A stretch of DNA of 46,704 bases, from positions 1 through 46,704 of the forward strand of contig JANXTL010000261.1 in NCBI GenBank assembly GCA_025352375.1. Direction: 5' to 3'. Below, piece after piece: positions 26,223-35,286 of this stretch. This stretch comes from Acetobacteraceae bacterium. Its GTDB lineage: Bacteria; Pseudomonadota; Alphaproteobacteria; Acetobacterales; Acetobacteraceae. Both the position numbers and the translations under genes were made by a program. The notes beneath the pieces are model-generated. The model did no database searches, was not told the DNA's origin, and was given only the letters and a program-made list of their open reading frames with translations. Within the stretch, counting starts at the first letter, position 1. Each line of letters begins with the position of its first letter.

Positions 26223-28868
26223 TCAGCCGATAACGTATTGGAACATGCCCTCTGAGTCTACACCCACTGAGATAGCATCGATCGTCTCGCCCTCGGCTAA
26301 ACGGGATAATACCTCACCCGACAATTCCGGGAGTAACGTACGCGAGAGAATCTTCTCAACGTTTCGTGCGCCGGAGGACGTTTCGGTGCAGCGCTCGGCG
26401 ATGGTGTCGACCAGCTTTTCATCCCAATCGAAGCTCGCGCCGTAGGATTCCTTGACCCGGCGGCGGATGCGATTGAGTTGCAGCCCAACGATCAGGCGGA
26501 TGACGTCAGGCGATAGCGGGAAATACGGCACCAGGGTGACTCGCCCGAGGAACGCCGGTTTGAAGGATTTCATCAGCTCTGGCATCAGCGCTTCCGCCAG
26601 TCCGGCCGCGTCGGGCGCGGTTTCCGGGTCGGCGAACAATCGCGTGATTAGATCGGTGCCGGCGTTGGAGGTCATGATGATGACCGTGTTTTTAAAATCG
26701 ATGTCGCGGCCCTCGCCGTCCTTCATGTTGCCCTTGTCGAACACCTGGAAGAACACGTCCTGTACGCCGGGATGGGCTTTTTCCATCTCGTCGAGCAGAA
26801 TCACCGAATAAGGTCGCCGCCGCACCGCCTCGGTCAGCACGCCGCCCTCGCCATACCCGACATAGCCGGGCGGGCTGCCCATGAGCAGGCTGACCTTATG
26901 TTCCTCCTTGAATTCGGTCATGTTGATAACGGTCATGTTCTGCTCGCCGCCATACAACAGATCGGCCAGCGTCATGGCCGTTTCGGTCTTGCCGGTGCCC
27001 GACGTGCCCACCATCAAGAACACCCCGATGGGCTTCCTCGGATCCGTCAGCCCTGCTCGGCTGGTGCGAATGGCCTGCGCGACGGCGTCCAGCGCGTGCG
27101 GCTGGCCAACGATGCGCTGGCCCATCACTTCATGCAAATTTAAAACGGTGCGAATTTCGTTGGATTGCATGCGGCCGGCGGGAATGCCGGTCCAACCGGC
27201 CACCACTTCCGCCACCGCCTGTCCATCGACCACGGGGTAGATCAGCGGTTCTTCGCCTTGCAGGGTCCGCAGGCTGGACGCGGCTGCGGCGAGTGTCACC
27301 CGCAACTCGTCCTTGTCTTCGGTGTTGGCCTCGTCTTCGATCTGGCCGCGAATCGTGCCTATTTCCGCCGCGAGGATTTTTTCCTGGTCCCACCGCACGG
27401 TCAGCGCTTCCAGTTCGGTGGTCTTCACGGCGCGTTCGGCTTGCAGATCGTCCCGCCGGCTTTCATGCTTTTCGCCGGAAGCGATTTCCCGCTCCAGGAT
27501 GCTGAGTTCGGTGTCGATCAGCGAAATGCGGCGCTGCCGGTCCTCGACCGGCGGTGGCACGGCGGCCTGGCTCATGGCGACGCGGGCGCACGCGGTGTCG
27601 ATCAAGCTGACGGCCTTATCGGGCAGTTGCCGGGACGGAATATAGCGGGCGGACAGGCGCACCGCTTCGTGTACCGCCTGATCCAGGATTCGCACGCTGT
27701 GGTGTTTTTCCAGCGTCGAAACCAGGCCGCGAATCATCGCTACCGCGATGGGTTCGGTGGGCTCCTCGACCTTCACCACTTGGAAGCGGCGGGTCAGTGC
27801 CGCATCCTTCTCGACGTACTTCTTATATTCGGCCCATGTGGTGGCGGCGATGGTGCGCAATTCGCCGCGCGCCAAAGCCGGTTTCAGCAGATTCGCCGCG
27901 TCGCCCGAACCGGCCGAGCCGCCGGCGCCGATCAATTGGTGCGCTTCGTCGATGAAGATGATGATCGGCTTGGGGCTGGCCTTCACCTCATCAATCACAC
28001 CGCGGAGGCGGTTTTCGAATTCCCCTTTTACGCCGGCCCCGGCCTGCAACAACCCCAGGTCGAGCACGCGTAACGTAACATCCTTCAGGGCGGGCGGAAC
28101 GTCTCCGGACGCCAACCGAAGCGCGAATCCCTCGACCACCGCGGTTTTGCCGACGCCGGCTTCGCCGGTCAGGATTGGGTTGTTTTGCCGGCGCCGCGTC
28201 AGAATATCGATCATCTGGCGGATTTCGGAGTCGCGACCCAGGATCGGATCGATTTTTCCGGCTTTGGCCTGCGCTGTGAGATCGGTTGTAAATTGTTCGA
28301 GAGCGCCGCCGCCGGTGCGTGGCATGCCGCCGCCCTCGGGCGGCCCACCGCCGTCTTCCGAATTGCTCGCCTGGGCCGCGGCATCTGCGGCTTCCGCGCT
28401 GCTGGCGGTAACCGTCGCGAAATCGCGTTTCAACAAATCGGGAGCGATTTTCAACAATTGGCTCGACGCGTCCCGCCCCCGCCGCGCCAGGGTTTCATCC
28501 GCGAGCAACGCCCACAGCAAATGGCCCGAACGCAGGCGGGTGGCACCTTGTTCCAAGGACGCCAACAACCAGGCCTGCTTCACCAGTTCGACGATATCGG
28601 GCGACAGCGACGGCGCGCGGCCGTTGCCGGTCTTCATCTTCTCCATCGCGCGGTTCAGGTCGATGGCGAAGCGCCCAAGATCGATTTCGTAATGGCGCAA
28701 AATCGCGGGGATATCGCCATCGGCGCGATCGGCCATCGTCACCAGCCAGTGCTCGATCTCCACATTATAATGTGTGCGGGATAGCGTCAGGCCAGCAGCT
28801 GCCTCCAGCGTTCGGCGGCATACATCATTCAGGCGGCCGACGAGTTGCTTCAGATCGATGGTGGCCAT
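26223..28868 (-). CDS. clpV: T6SS AAA+ ATPase ClpV (TssH)
   Basis: ClpV unfolds contracted TssBC sheaths for reuse. The 881-residue product has the N-domain (two Clp repeats) that binds TssC. The first AAA+ module has Walker A GEAGVGKT and Walker B IIIFIDEAH, and a short middle coiled coil around ISLIDTELSILEREIASGEK follows. The second AAA+ module has GTSGTGKT and LLDEMEKAHP. The region GGGPPEGGGMPRTGG is a flexible linker. The ATG giving MATIDLKQLVG was chosen because GAGGA lies 6 bases upstream; a GTG four codons earlier is in frame. It is divergent from tssA. Confidence 0.96.
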   Translation of the reverse strand: MATIDLKQLVGRLNDVCRRTLEAAAGLTLSRTHYNVEIEHWLVTMADRADGDIPAILRHYEIDLGRFAIDLNRAMEKMKTGNGRAPSLSPDIVELVKQAWLLASLEQGATRLRSGHLLWALLADETLARRGRDASSQLLKIAPDLLKRDFATVTASSAEAADAAAQASNSEDGGGPPEGGGMPRTGGGALEQFTTDLTAQAKAGKIDPILGRDSEIRQMIDILTRRRQNNPILTGEAGVGKTAVVEGFALRLASGDVPPALKDVTLRVLDLGLLQAGAGVKGEFENRLRGVIDEVKASPKPIIIFIDEAHQLIGAGGSAGSGDAANLLKPALARGELRTIAATTWAEYKKYVEKDAALTRRFQVVKVEEPTEPIAVAMIRGLVSTLEKHHSVRILDQAVHEAVRLSARYIPSRQLPDKAVSLIDTACARVAMSQAAVPPPVEDRQRRISLIDTELSILEREIASGEKHESRRDDLQAERAVKTTELEALTVRWDQEKILAAEIGTIRGQIEDEANTEDKDELRVTLAAAASSLRTLQGEEPLIYPVVDGQAVAEVVAGWTGIPAGRMQSNEIRTVLNLHEVMGQRIVGQPHALDAVAQAIRTSRAGLTDPRKPIGVFLMVGTSGTGKTETAMTLADLLYGGEQNMTVINMTEFKEEHKVSLLMGSPPGYVGYGEGGVLTEAVRRRPYSVILLDEMEKAHPGVQDVFFQVFDKGNMKDGEGRDIDFKNTVIIMTSNAGTDLITRLFADPETAPDAAGLAEALMPELMKSFKPAFLGRVTLVPYFPLSPDVIRLIVGLQLNRIRRRVKESYGASFDWDEKLVDTIAERCTETSSGARNVEKILSRTLLPELSGEVLSRLAEGETIDAISVGVDSEGMFQYVIG

Positions 28869-28896
28869 TCGTTTCCTCACAGGGCACGGTGTCGCG

Positions 28897-28912
28897 GGGG
28901 GACCGTTCCCCC
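28897..28912. repeat. Small inverted repeat in the clpV/tssA divergent region
   Basis: GGGGGA and TCCCCC around a 4-base loop, in the 106-base space where both promoters must be. A candidate regulatory site only; the arms are low complexity. Confidence 0.3.
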
Positions 28913-28974
28913 TTTCCGGTCTCCGACTTTATGTGTTACACGGAACCATTGTCCAGCTTTAGGAAGGCGAACGG

Positions 28975-30141
28975 GTGGCGGATTTGCCGGATGGCTTTAA
29001 TTTAGAGGCGCTGCTTGCGCCGATACCCGGCGACTCGCCCGCGGGTACCGATCTAAGGGAGGATTTTTCGTCGCAGTCCCCCTACAACCGGTTGCGCGAT
29101 GCGCGGTCGGAGGCACGCGATGCTGAAAAACTAACCGACGCCGGCAGCCCTGATGCGGTGGATCCGACGATGCTGTGGCGCTCGGTGCGGGATCTCGCCC
29201 AAAAGACATTGCGTGAAACCTCCAAAGACCTCGAAGTGGCCGCGTGGCTCACCGAAGCGATGGTTCGTGGCTACGGCTTGCTCGGCCTCGCGGCGGGTGC
29301 CCGGACGATCGCCGGATTGGCAGAAAAATATTGGGACGTCGTCTACCCCCTGCAGAGCGAAGAGTACGGTCTTGAAGACCGTATGGCTCCGGTGCAGGGT
29401 TTGAACGGCGCGGATGGCGGAGGCTCGCTGATGCAGCCGCTTAACAAGATCCCATTGTTCGACAGACCCGACGGCACACCTGTCGCCTATTATCAGTACC
29501 AGTCGTCGGAACAGATGACGACGCTCGACAAGGCGCGGCTGGAAGCACGCATCAAGGCCGGCGGTATTCCCTTCGGCGACATGGAAAAGGAGGCTCGGCT
29601 GCAACAGCGCCACCTCGCTGTGGTACGGACCGACGCGCGCGCGGCTTTGCGGGCGTGGGAGGGCATGGCGAAGGTCCTCGACGAAAAAGCCGGCACCGAC
29701 AGCCCTTCCACCAGCCATGTGCGCGATCTGTTGCGGACGTTGATGAGCGTGGCCAATCGCTACGCACCGCCGGAAGCGGCTGAGCCAGACCCGTCGTCCG
29801 AGGCTGAGGACGACACCGCGCAGCAGGAGGACGCCGACATGGGGACGACCGACGCCGTGCCGGTCGGGCGCGCCGCGCCGGGACAAATCCTCAACCGGGA
29901 AGGGGCGTTGAAGCAGCTCGAGGAACTGTCGGCATGGTTTCGCCGTACTGAACCCCATTCGCCGCTGGCTTACACGCTGGAGGAGGCTGTGCGGCGGGGA
30001 CGTCTGACCTGGCCGGAGTTGCTGGAAGAATTGCTCACCGATAAAAACGTGCGCGACGGATTGCTGGTCAAGCTGGGCATTCGCCCGCCCGCGCCGCCCG
30101 AACCAGCTGCGGCGGCGCCTGCCGCGCCAGCTAAAGCATAA
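28975..30141 (+). CDS. tssA: T6SS cap/baseplate protein TssA
   Basis: TssA guides tube and sheath assembly from the baseplate. The 388-residue product has the ImpA N-terminal domain, with the signature LLAPIPGDSPAGTDLRED and the helical region TKDLEVAAWLTEA-like in TSKDLEVAAWLTEAMVR. An acidic linker follows near residue 265. The C-terminal helical domain is LNREGALKQLEELSAWFRR and SPLAYTLEEAVRRGRLTWPELLEELL. The GTG start has AGGAAGG upstream. It opens the second rightward unit, divergent from clpV, and is followed by a 177-base leader before tssB. Confidence 0.93.
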   Translation: MADLPDGFNLEALLAPIPGDSPAGTDLREDFSSQSPYNRLRDARSEARDAEKLTDAGSPDAVDPTMLWRSVRDLAQKTLRETSKDLEVAAWLTEAMVRGYGLLGLAAGARTIAGLAEKYWDVVYPLQSEEYGLEDRMAPVQGLNGADGGGSLMQPLNKIPLFDRPDGTPVAYYQYQSSEQMTTLDKARLEARIKAGGIPFGDMEKEARLQQRHLAVVRTDARAALRAWEGMAKVLDEKAGTDSPSTSHVRDLLRTLMSVANRYAPPEAAEPDPSSEAEDDTAQQEDADMGTTDAVPVGRAAPGQILNREGALKQLEELSAWFRRTEPHSPLAYTLEEAVRRGRLTWPELLEELLTDKNVRDGLLVKLGIRPPAPPEPAAAAPAAPAKA

Positions 30142-30230
30142 GCGTCCGGTGGGGGCGAACGAAAGAATGACAAGCACCTGTGAAGCATGTCATATTTGGT
30201 ATCGGTTGCTGGCCGTAGTTATCGATGGAA

Positions 30231-30250
30231 GCCCTGCCTGTCGGCAGGGC
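30231..30250 (+). repeat. Hairpin 1 in the tssB leader
   Basis: GCCCTGCC pairs perfectly with GGCAGGGC around TGTC. No T-run follows, so simple termination is not indicated. It may be an mRNA processing or stability element between tssA and tssBC. Confidence 0.55.
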
Positions 30251-30279
30251 AGTCTGATGACAGGCCTTTTCGATGGCTT

Positions 30280-30295
30280 GCCGGCGAAAGCCGGC
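30280..30295 (+). repeat. Hairpin 2 in the tssB leader (GAAA tetraloop)
   Basis: GCCGGC-GAAA-GCCGGC, a perfect 6-bp stem closed by a GNRA tetraloop, ending 23 bases before the tssB start. It is stable and close enough to influence ribosome access. Confidence 0.55.
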
Positions 30296-30318
30296 ATTAA
30301 CGACGGGGAAGCGGAATC

Positions 30319-30828
30319 ATGAGTGCAAGCGTTCACGACAAGCTCAATCGCGTTCGCAAACCGCGAGTGCATATCACTTACCAAGTGGAAACCGAGGGCG
30401 CCGAGGTCGTCCGCGAATTGCCCTTCGTGGTTGGCGTCATGGGCGATTTTTCGGGCGACCCGACCGCACCGCTGCGTCCGCTGACCGATCGCAAATTCAC
30501 CTCGATCGATCGCGACAACTTCAACGATGTGATGGCCAGCATGAACCCTGGCCTGAAACTCAGGGTCGACAACACCCTTTCGGAAGCCGGTGGCCAGATG
30601 GCCGTGGATCTGGCGTTCAAATCGATCGAGGATTTCGAACCCGCCCGCGTTGCCCAACAGGTGCCGGCGCTACGTGCCCTGATGGAAACCCGAGCGAAGT
30701 TGCGCGACCTCATGAGCAAGGTCGATCGATCGGAAGAACTCGAGAATCTGCTGGAGCAGGTTCTGAAGAACGAAGACGAGCTGAAATCCCTCTCGGGCCA
30801 GCTTGGCATCGAAAAGAAGGAGGTCTGA
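30319..30828 (+). CDS. tssB: T6SS sheath small subunit TssB (VipA)
   Basis: TssB pairs with TssC to build the contractile sheath. The 169-residue product begins with the family signature [25 protein letters not shown], contains [13 protein letters not shown] and [19 protein letters not shown], and ends in a helical region after [19 protein letters not shown]. It is complete. The start of tssC is only 4 bases downstream of its stop, and the tssC ribosome site lies inside its last codons. Confidence 0.96.
   Translation: MSASVHDKLNRVRKPRVHITYQVETEGAEVVRELPFVVGVMGDFSGDPTAPLRPLTDRKFTSIDRDNFNDVMASMNPGLKLRVDNTLSEAGGQMAVDLAFKSIEDFEPARVAQQVPALRALMETRAKLRDLMSKVDRSEELENLLEQVLKNEDELKSLSGQLGIEKKEV
30817..30823 (+). 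promoter_or_regulatory. Strong ribosome binding site of tssC
   Basis: AAGGAGG, a full anti-16S match 8 bases before the tssC ATG, inside the end of tssB. It fits the need for high TssC output. Confidence 0.8.
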
Positions 30829-30831
30829 TCC

Positions 30832-32331
30832 ATGTCCGGTACCCAAACTGAATCCCAGGCCGCTGGCTCTACGACCACTACGGAAGGCGGTCTTTCCTTC
30901 CTCGATCAGGTCATCGGCGCCACCAAGCAGACCACCCCGGATCAAACCACCGACCTGGTGAAGAACCTCGTCGAGCAGGCGATGTCCGGTACGCTGGTCT
31001 TCGACAAAAATATCACCCGCACGTTCGATCGGGCGATCGCGGCGATCGACCAAAAGTTGTCGACGCAGCTTAACGCGATCATGCACGACCCCAAGTTCTC
31101 CAAACTCGAGGGAACCTGGCGCGGCATGAACTATCTGGTGATGAACAGCGAGACCAGCACCAACCTGAAGATCAAGGTCATCAACATTCCCAAGCGGGAG
31201 CTGACGCGCGATCTGACGCGGGCGGTTGAGTTCGACCAGAGCCAGCTGTTCAAGAAAATTTACGAAAACGAGTTCGGCACGCCGGGCGGCGAACCCTACG
31301 GTTCGCTGATCGGGGACTACGAATGGACGCAGCACCCGGACGATATCGAGACACTGCGGCTGATCTCCAACATCGCCGCCGGCGCTTTCGCGCCGTTCAT
31401 CTCAGCGGCCGGTCCGGGCATGTTCGGCTTCGACAGCTACACCGAGCTGGCCAAGCCGCGCGATTTGGCGAAAATCTTCGAAACCACGGAATACACCAAG
31501 TGGCGGGCATTCCGTGACTCCGAAGACGCCCGATTCGTGAACTTGGTCATGCCGCGTACTCTGGCGCGCGTGCCGTATGGTGCGGCGACCAAACCGATCG
31601 ACGAATTCAACTATGAGGAGGCCCCTTACGACGCCTCCGGTGCCGCCAAGCCGATGGAGCACCAAGAGTATTGCTGGATGAATGCCGCGTATGCGATGGG
31701 CACGCGCCTGACCAACGCGTTCTCCCAGTACGGGTTCTGCACCGCGATCCGCGGCGCGGAAGGCGGCGGCAAGGTGGAAAACCTGCCGACGCACGTGTTC
31801 CAATCCGACGACGGTGATATGGACGCCAAATGCCCGACGGAACTTGCGATCACCGATCGGCGTGAGTTCGAACTTTCCAACCTCGGTTTCCTGCCGCTCT
31901 GCCACTATAAGAACACCGATTATTCCGTGTTCTTCGGGGCGCAGTCGGTGCAGAAACCGAAGAAGTACGACCGGCCGGAAGCGACGGCAAATGCCGCGAT
32001 TTCCGCCCGCCTGCCGTACATCATGGCCTCTGGGCGGTTCGCGCATTACCTGAAGATCATGGCGCGCGACAAGATCGGCAGCTTCATGGAAGCGGGCGAC
32101 GTGCAGCGCTGGCTGAACCGTTGGATCACCAACTATGTGAATGCCAACGAAAATGCCGGTCCGGAAATGAAAGCCCGCTATCCGCTGCGGGAAGCGCGCG
32201 TCGAAGTGCGCGAAATTCCGGGCAAGCCGGGTTCCTACAACGCTGTTGCGCATCTGCGTCCGTGGCTGCAGATGGAAGAACTGACCACCAGCCTTCGCAT
32301 GGTGGCCCGTATTCCGGCCGCGGCGTCGTAA
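30832..32331 (+). CDS. tssC: T6SS sheath large subunit TssC (VipB)
   Basis: The 499-residue product is the main sheath subunit. Family landmarks are FDRAIAAIDQKLSTQLNAIMH, LEGTWRGMNYLV, FDQSQLFKKIYENEFGTPGG and PRTLARVPYG. EYCWMNAAYAMG and the end LRMVARIPAA complete the set. The N-terminal part after GGLSFLDQVIG contains the helix that ClpV recognises in other systems. It carries a near-perfect ribosome site. It is the canonical copy, directly coupled to tssB, and a divergent second copy follows. Confidence 0.97.
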   Translation: MSGTQTESQAAGSTTTTEGGLSFLDQVIGATKQTTPDQTTDLVKNLVEQAMSGTLVFDKNITRTFDRAIAAIDQKLSTQLNAIMHDPKFSKLEGTWRGMNYLVMNSETSTNLKIKVINIPKRELTRDLTRAVEFDQSQLFKKIYENEFGTPGGEPYGSLIGDYEWTQHPDDIETLRLISNIAAGAFAPFISAAGPGMFGFDSYTELAKPRDLAKIFETTEYTKWRAFRDSEDARFVNLVMPRTLARVPYGAATKPIDEFNYEEAPYDASGAAKPMEHQEYCWMNAAYAMGTRLTNAFSQYGFCTAIRGAEGGGKVENLPTHVFQSDDGDMDAKCPTELAITDRREFELSNLGFLPLCHYKNTDYSVFFGAQSVQKPKKYDRPEATANAAISARLPYIMASGRFAHYLKIMARDKIGSFMEAGDVQRWLNRWITNYVNANENAGPEMKARYPLREARVEVREIPGKPGSYNAVAHLRPWLQMEELTTSLRMVARIPAAAS

Positions 32332-32362
32332 CGAGCGTCGAATACCGGCGACAGGCCGTGTC

Positions 32363-33949
32363 GTGAACGGTATTAGCCTGGACGATCTGATATCCGCCGC
32401 TCCTGCGGCGGATATCGCCGTCCCGGTTTCGTCCGATACTGCGCCAGCCGACGATCTGCCTGGCCTGCGGGCCGACATGCTCGCCGGGCGCTTCGTCGGC
32501 CGGAACGATATCGTGCTGGCCGACGATTTTGCGGCATTCCTTCGCGACGACGCCGCCACTTCCGTTCGGCTATGGTTCGGATCGGATCTCGGACGGCGCC
32601 TGCTGGTCGATATGGAAGCGCTGCGGGGCGTGCTCGACCGTGATATCGCTGCCATCGATGCCATGCTGTCCGAACAGCTCGACGCGGTTATCCACGAAAC
32701 CAAGTTTCGCAGACTTGAGGGCGCGTGGCGCGGTTTGGCGTGGCTAGTCGACGGCGTCGAACTTGGCACCAAGCTGAAGGTCAAGGCGATGAATGTCGCC
32801 TGGGCCGAAATCTGCCGCGACCTGGAACGCGCGGTCGATTTCGACCAGAGCCAGTTGTTCCGAAAAATCTATGAAGATGAATTCGGCACTCCAGGCGGCG
32901 AACCCTTTGGCCTGATGATTGTCGATCACGAGGTACGTCACCGTCCCACCGCGACCGCACGCACCGACGATGTCAACGCGCTCGCCCAATTGTGCGGTGT
33001 CGCGGCCGCATCGTTCTGTCCGACCATTCTCGCGGCGTCGCCAGCGTTACTGGAAGCTGAGTATTTTGCCGACCTCAACAATGTCAACGATCTGACACGG
33101 CCGTTGCGGGACGTCGATCACGCCCGTTGGCGTTCGCTTAGCGCGCGTCCCGACATGCGGTTTATCGGCATTGCCCTGCCGCGCCTGCTGGCGCGCCCGC
33201 CATGGGAGGCTGACGGCACGCGCGCGGATAATTTTTCCTACGCGGAATACGCGCCGACCGCCGAACAACGGGTGTGGATGAACCCCGCCTTTGCGTTCGC
33301 CGTCGTCGTGGCGCGAGCCTTTGCCAAATACGCTTGGCCGGCCGATGTGCGAGGGGTTGAAATCGACCGCGTCGGTGGCGGATTGGTCGATGGCGCCCCC
33401 ATCGAACCGTTCCGTACCGATCGGGGCCACACCTGGGTGCGCATGCCGGTCGAAATTATCTGGAACGACCGCCAGGAGCGGGAGTTGCTCGATGCCGGAT
33501 TGATGCCGCTTTCGGCGATTCCCTACAGCGAAGAACTGGTGTTTGGCGCCGTGCGCAGCCTGATGACGCCGCAACGCTACAGCGCCGGCGCCACTCCCAA
33601 CATCGCCGATGCCAATGCCCGCTTGTCGTCGCAGATCAACTCGATCCTGTGCGCCTCCCGCTTCGCGCATTGCCTGAAGATGAAGGGGCGGCAGATGGTC
33701 GGGTCGTTCAAGACCGCGGATGAGATTCAGCGTACGTTGCAGCAGTGGCTGACGACATACATCAACGGCAACCTGAACAGCACCGGGGAAACGCGCGCTC
33801 GCTTCCCGCTGGTGAACGCGAAGGTGCAGGTTACCGAAATTGCCTCCAAACCGGGATCGTTCGGCTGCACGTTGCACCTGCAACCGCACTACCAGCTCGA
33901 CGACGTCTCGGCTAGTTTCCAGCTGGTGACCGATCTCGGCGGGCGCTGA
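32363..33949 (+). CDS. Second, divergent TssC-like protein (ImpD-type)
   Basis: The 528-residue protein aligns with TssC over most of its length (FDQSQLFRKIYEDEFGTPGG, LPRLLARPPWEA, WMNPAFAFAVVVARAFAKY, ARFPLVNAKVQV). Its N-terminus is quite different: an extra segment after MNGISLDDLISAAP contains DMLAGRFVGRND. The ClpV-recognition-type start of the main TssC is not visible. The start is GTG and the gap to tssC is 31 bases. Paired TssC genes are known in rhizobial imp clusters (impC, impD). It may be a specialised baseplate-proximal or distal sheath part; this is inference. Confidence 0.88.
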   Translation: MNGISLDDLISAAPAADIAVPVSSDTAPADDLPGLRADMLAGRFVGRNDIVLADDFAAFLRDDAATSVRLWFGSDLGRRLLVDMEALRGVLDRDIAAIDAMLSEQLDAVIHETKFRRLEGAWRGLAWLVDGVELGTKLKVKAMNVAWAEICRDLERAVDFDQSQLFRKIYEDEFGTPGGEPFGLMIVDHEVRHRPTATARTDDVNALAQLCGVAAASFCPTILAASPALLEAEYFADLNNVNDLTRPLRDVDHARWRSLSARPDMRFIGIALPRLLARPPWEADGTRADNFSYAEYAPTAEQRVWMNPAFAFAVVVARAFAKYAWPADVRGVEIDRVGGGLVDGAPIEPFRTDRGHTWVRMPVEIIWNDRQERELLDAGLMPLSAIPYSEELVFGAVRSLMTPQRYSAGATPNIADANARLSSQINSILCASRFAHCLKMKGRQMVGSFKTADEIQRTLQQWLTTYINGNLNSTGETRARFPLVNAKVQVTEIASKPGSFGCTLHLQPHYQLDDVSASFQLVTDLGGR

Positions 33950-33968
33950 CACTTTAGGGGAAGACACC

Positions 33969-34766
33969 ATGACCGACATGACCGCCGCGGATCTTTTACG
34001 GGCCGGCCGTTTGACCGATGCGATCGCCGCGGCGCAGGCGGCGGTGAAAAAAACGCCGCTGGACCTCGCGGGCCGCATTCTGCTGGCTGAGCTGCTGGTG
34101 TTTTCGGGCAATTTGGAACGGGCGGACGTACTGCTGGATGCGGCGTCCACGATCGACCCTTCGGCGACCCTCGTGGTCGCGGAATTTCGCCAACTGATCC
34201 GCGCGGACACGGCCCGCCGGCAATTGTTCCGCGACGGGCGGGTGCCGGAGCTTCTGTCCGACGCGACGGAAGCGCAGACGCTGCAACTCGCCGCGTTGGT
34301 GTCGCTGCGCGCGGGCGACGTGACCGGCGCGGCCCGTGCCGCCGCCGCAGCCGAAGAAGCTCGGCCGCGCACCCCCGGCATGCATGGCGACGTCGCATTC
34401 GACGATTTGCGCGATGTCGACGATCTGCTGGCCGGCACCTTCGAGGTTCTGACAACGACCGGCAAGTATTTCTGGATCCCGACCGAACGCGTGATCAGCG
34501 CCGAGTTTCACCCCCCCAAGCGGCCGCGCGACCTGATCTATCGCCGCGTATCCATGACGGTCGCCGACGGACCGGACGGCGATGTTTACATGCCTGTTGT
34601 CTACACAGGTGGCGACGGCGCCAGTGAGATGTTGCGGCTGGGCCGGGAAACCGACTGGCAGCAGGCGGATGGCGGCCCGGTACGCGGCATCGGTCAGCGG
34701 GTTTTTCTGGTCGGCGAGGACGACACGGCGATCATGGAACTCGGCGAACTTAGGTTCGGTGCATGA
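33969..34766 (+). CDS. tagJ: T6SS accessory protein TagJ (ImpE/SciE)
   Basis: A 265-residue cytoplasmic protein of the ImpE family. In other systems TagJ binds the N-terminal region of TssB and affects sheath handling by ClpV. The N-terminal half is TPR-like (AADLLRAGRLTDAIAAAQAAV, RILLAELLVFSGNLERADVLLDAA). The C-terminal half has the ImpE signature YFWIPTERVISAEFHPPKRPRDLIYR. It lies 19 bases after the second tssC and overlaps tssE (ATGA). The presence of tagJ together with two TssC forms hints at a modified sheath cycle. Confidence 0.92.
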   Translation: MTDMTAADLLRAGRLTDAIAAAQAAVKKTPLDLAGRILLAELLVFSGNLERADVLLDAASTIDPSATLVVAEFRQLIRADTARRQLFRDGRVPELLSDATEAQTLQLAALVSLRAGDVTGAARAAAAAEEARPRTPGMHGDVAFDDLRDVDDLLAGTFEVLTTTGKYFWIPTERVISAEFHPPKRPRDLIYRRVSMTVADGPDGDVYMPVVYTGGDGASEMLRLGRETDWQQADGGPVRGIGQRVFLVGEDDTAIMELGELRFGA

Positions 34767-35278
34767 GCGGACGCGGGTCCTCCGGCACCCGCGGCGCCGC
34801 CGCGCGCGTTCTGGCCCCGCTGCTCGACCGCTTGATCGACGACGCGCCGGACCAGACCCGCGACCCTGCGATATCGGCGTCGGAATCCATGGTGGCGCTG
34901 CGCCAGTCGGTGCGGCGCGATTTGGAGTCGCTCTTGAACGCCCGGCGCACCTGGAAATCATGGCCGTCATCCTTGACTGAACTCCGCGTTTCCCCGGTTG
35001 GCTACGGGATCCCCGATTTCACGTCAGGCGCGTTCAACGACCCGGCGCGACGGGAGGAACTCCGGCTGGACATCGAGGAGGCGATTCTGGCCTTCGAGCC
35101 TCGGTTCCTAACGGTGCGGGTCACGCTGCTTGAAGCGGCGGAGCGTCTGGAAGCGACCCTACGGCTTCGGATTGACGCGGTGCTGCACGCCGAACCGATG
35201 CCCGAGCCGATTACGTTCGACACGATCATCGATCCTACGACGGATAATATCGTGGTGCGAACCAACGATGCCGGATAA
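34763..35278 (+). CDS. tssE: T6SS baseplate wedge protein TssE (gp25-like)
   Basis: TssE, related to phage T4 gp25, is a wedge part that starts sheath polymerisation. The 171-residue product contains the gp25 motif SVRRDLESLLNARR, then VSPVGYGIPDFTSGAF and the end domain EDILAF-like segment EEAILAFEPRFLTVRV. It is complete. The start overlaps tagJ by 4 bases, and tssF follows after 8 bases, giving the usual E-F-G order. Confidence 0.94.
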   Translation: MSGRGSSGTRGAAARVLAPLLDRLIDDAPDQTRDPAISASESMVALRQSVRRDLESLLNARRTWKSWPSSLTELRVSPVGYGIPDFTSGAFNDPARREELRLDIEEAILAFEPRFLTVRVTLLEAAERLEATLRLRIDAVLHAEPMPEPITFDTIIDPTTDNIVVRTNDAG

Positions 35279-35286
35279 CGCCACCC

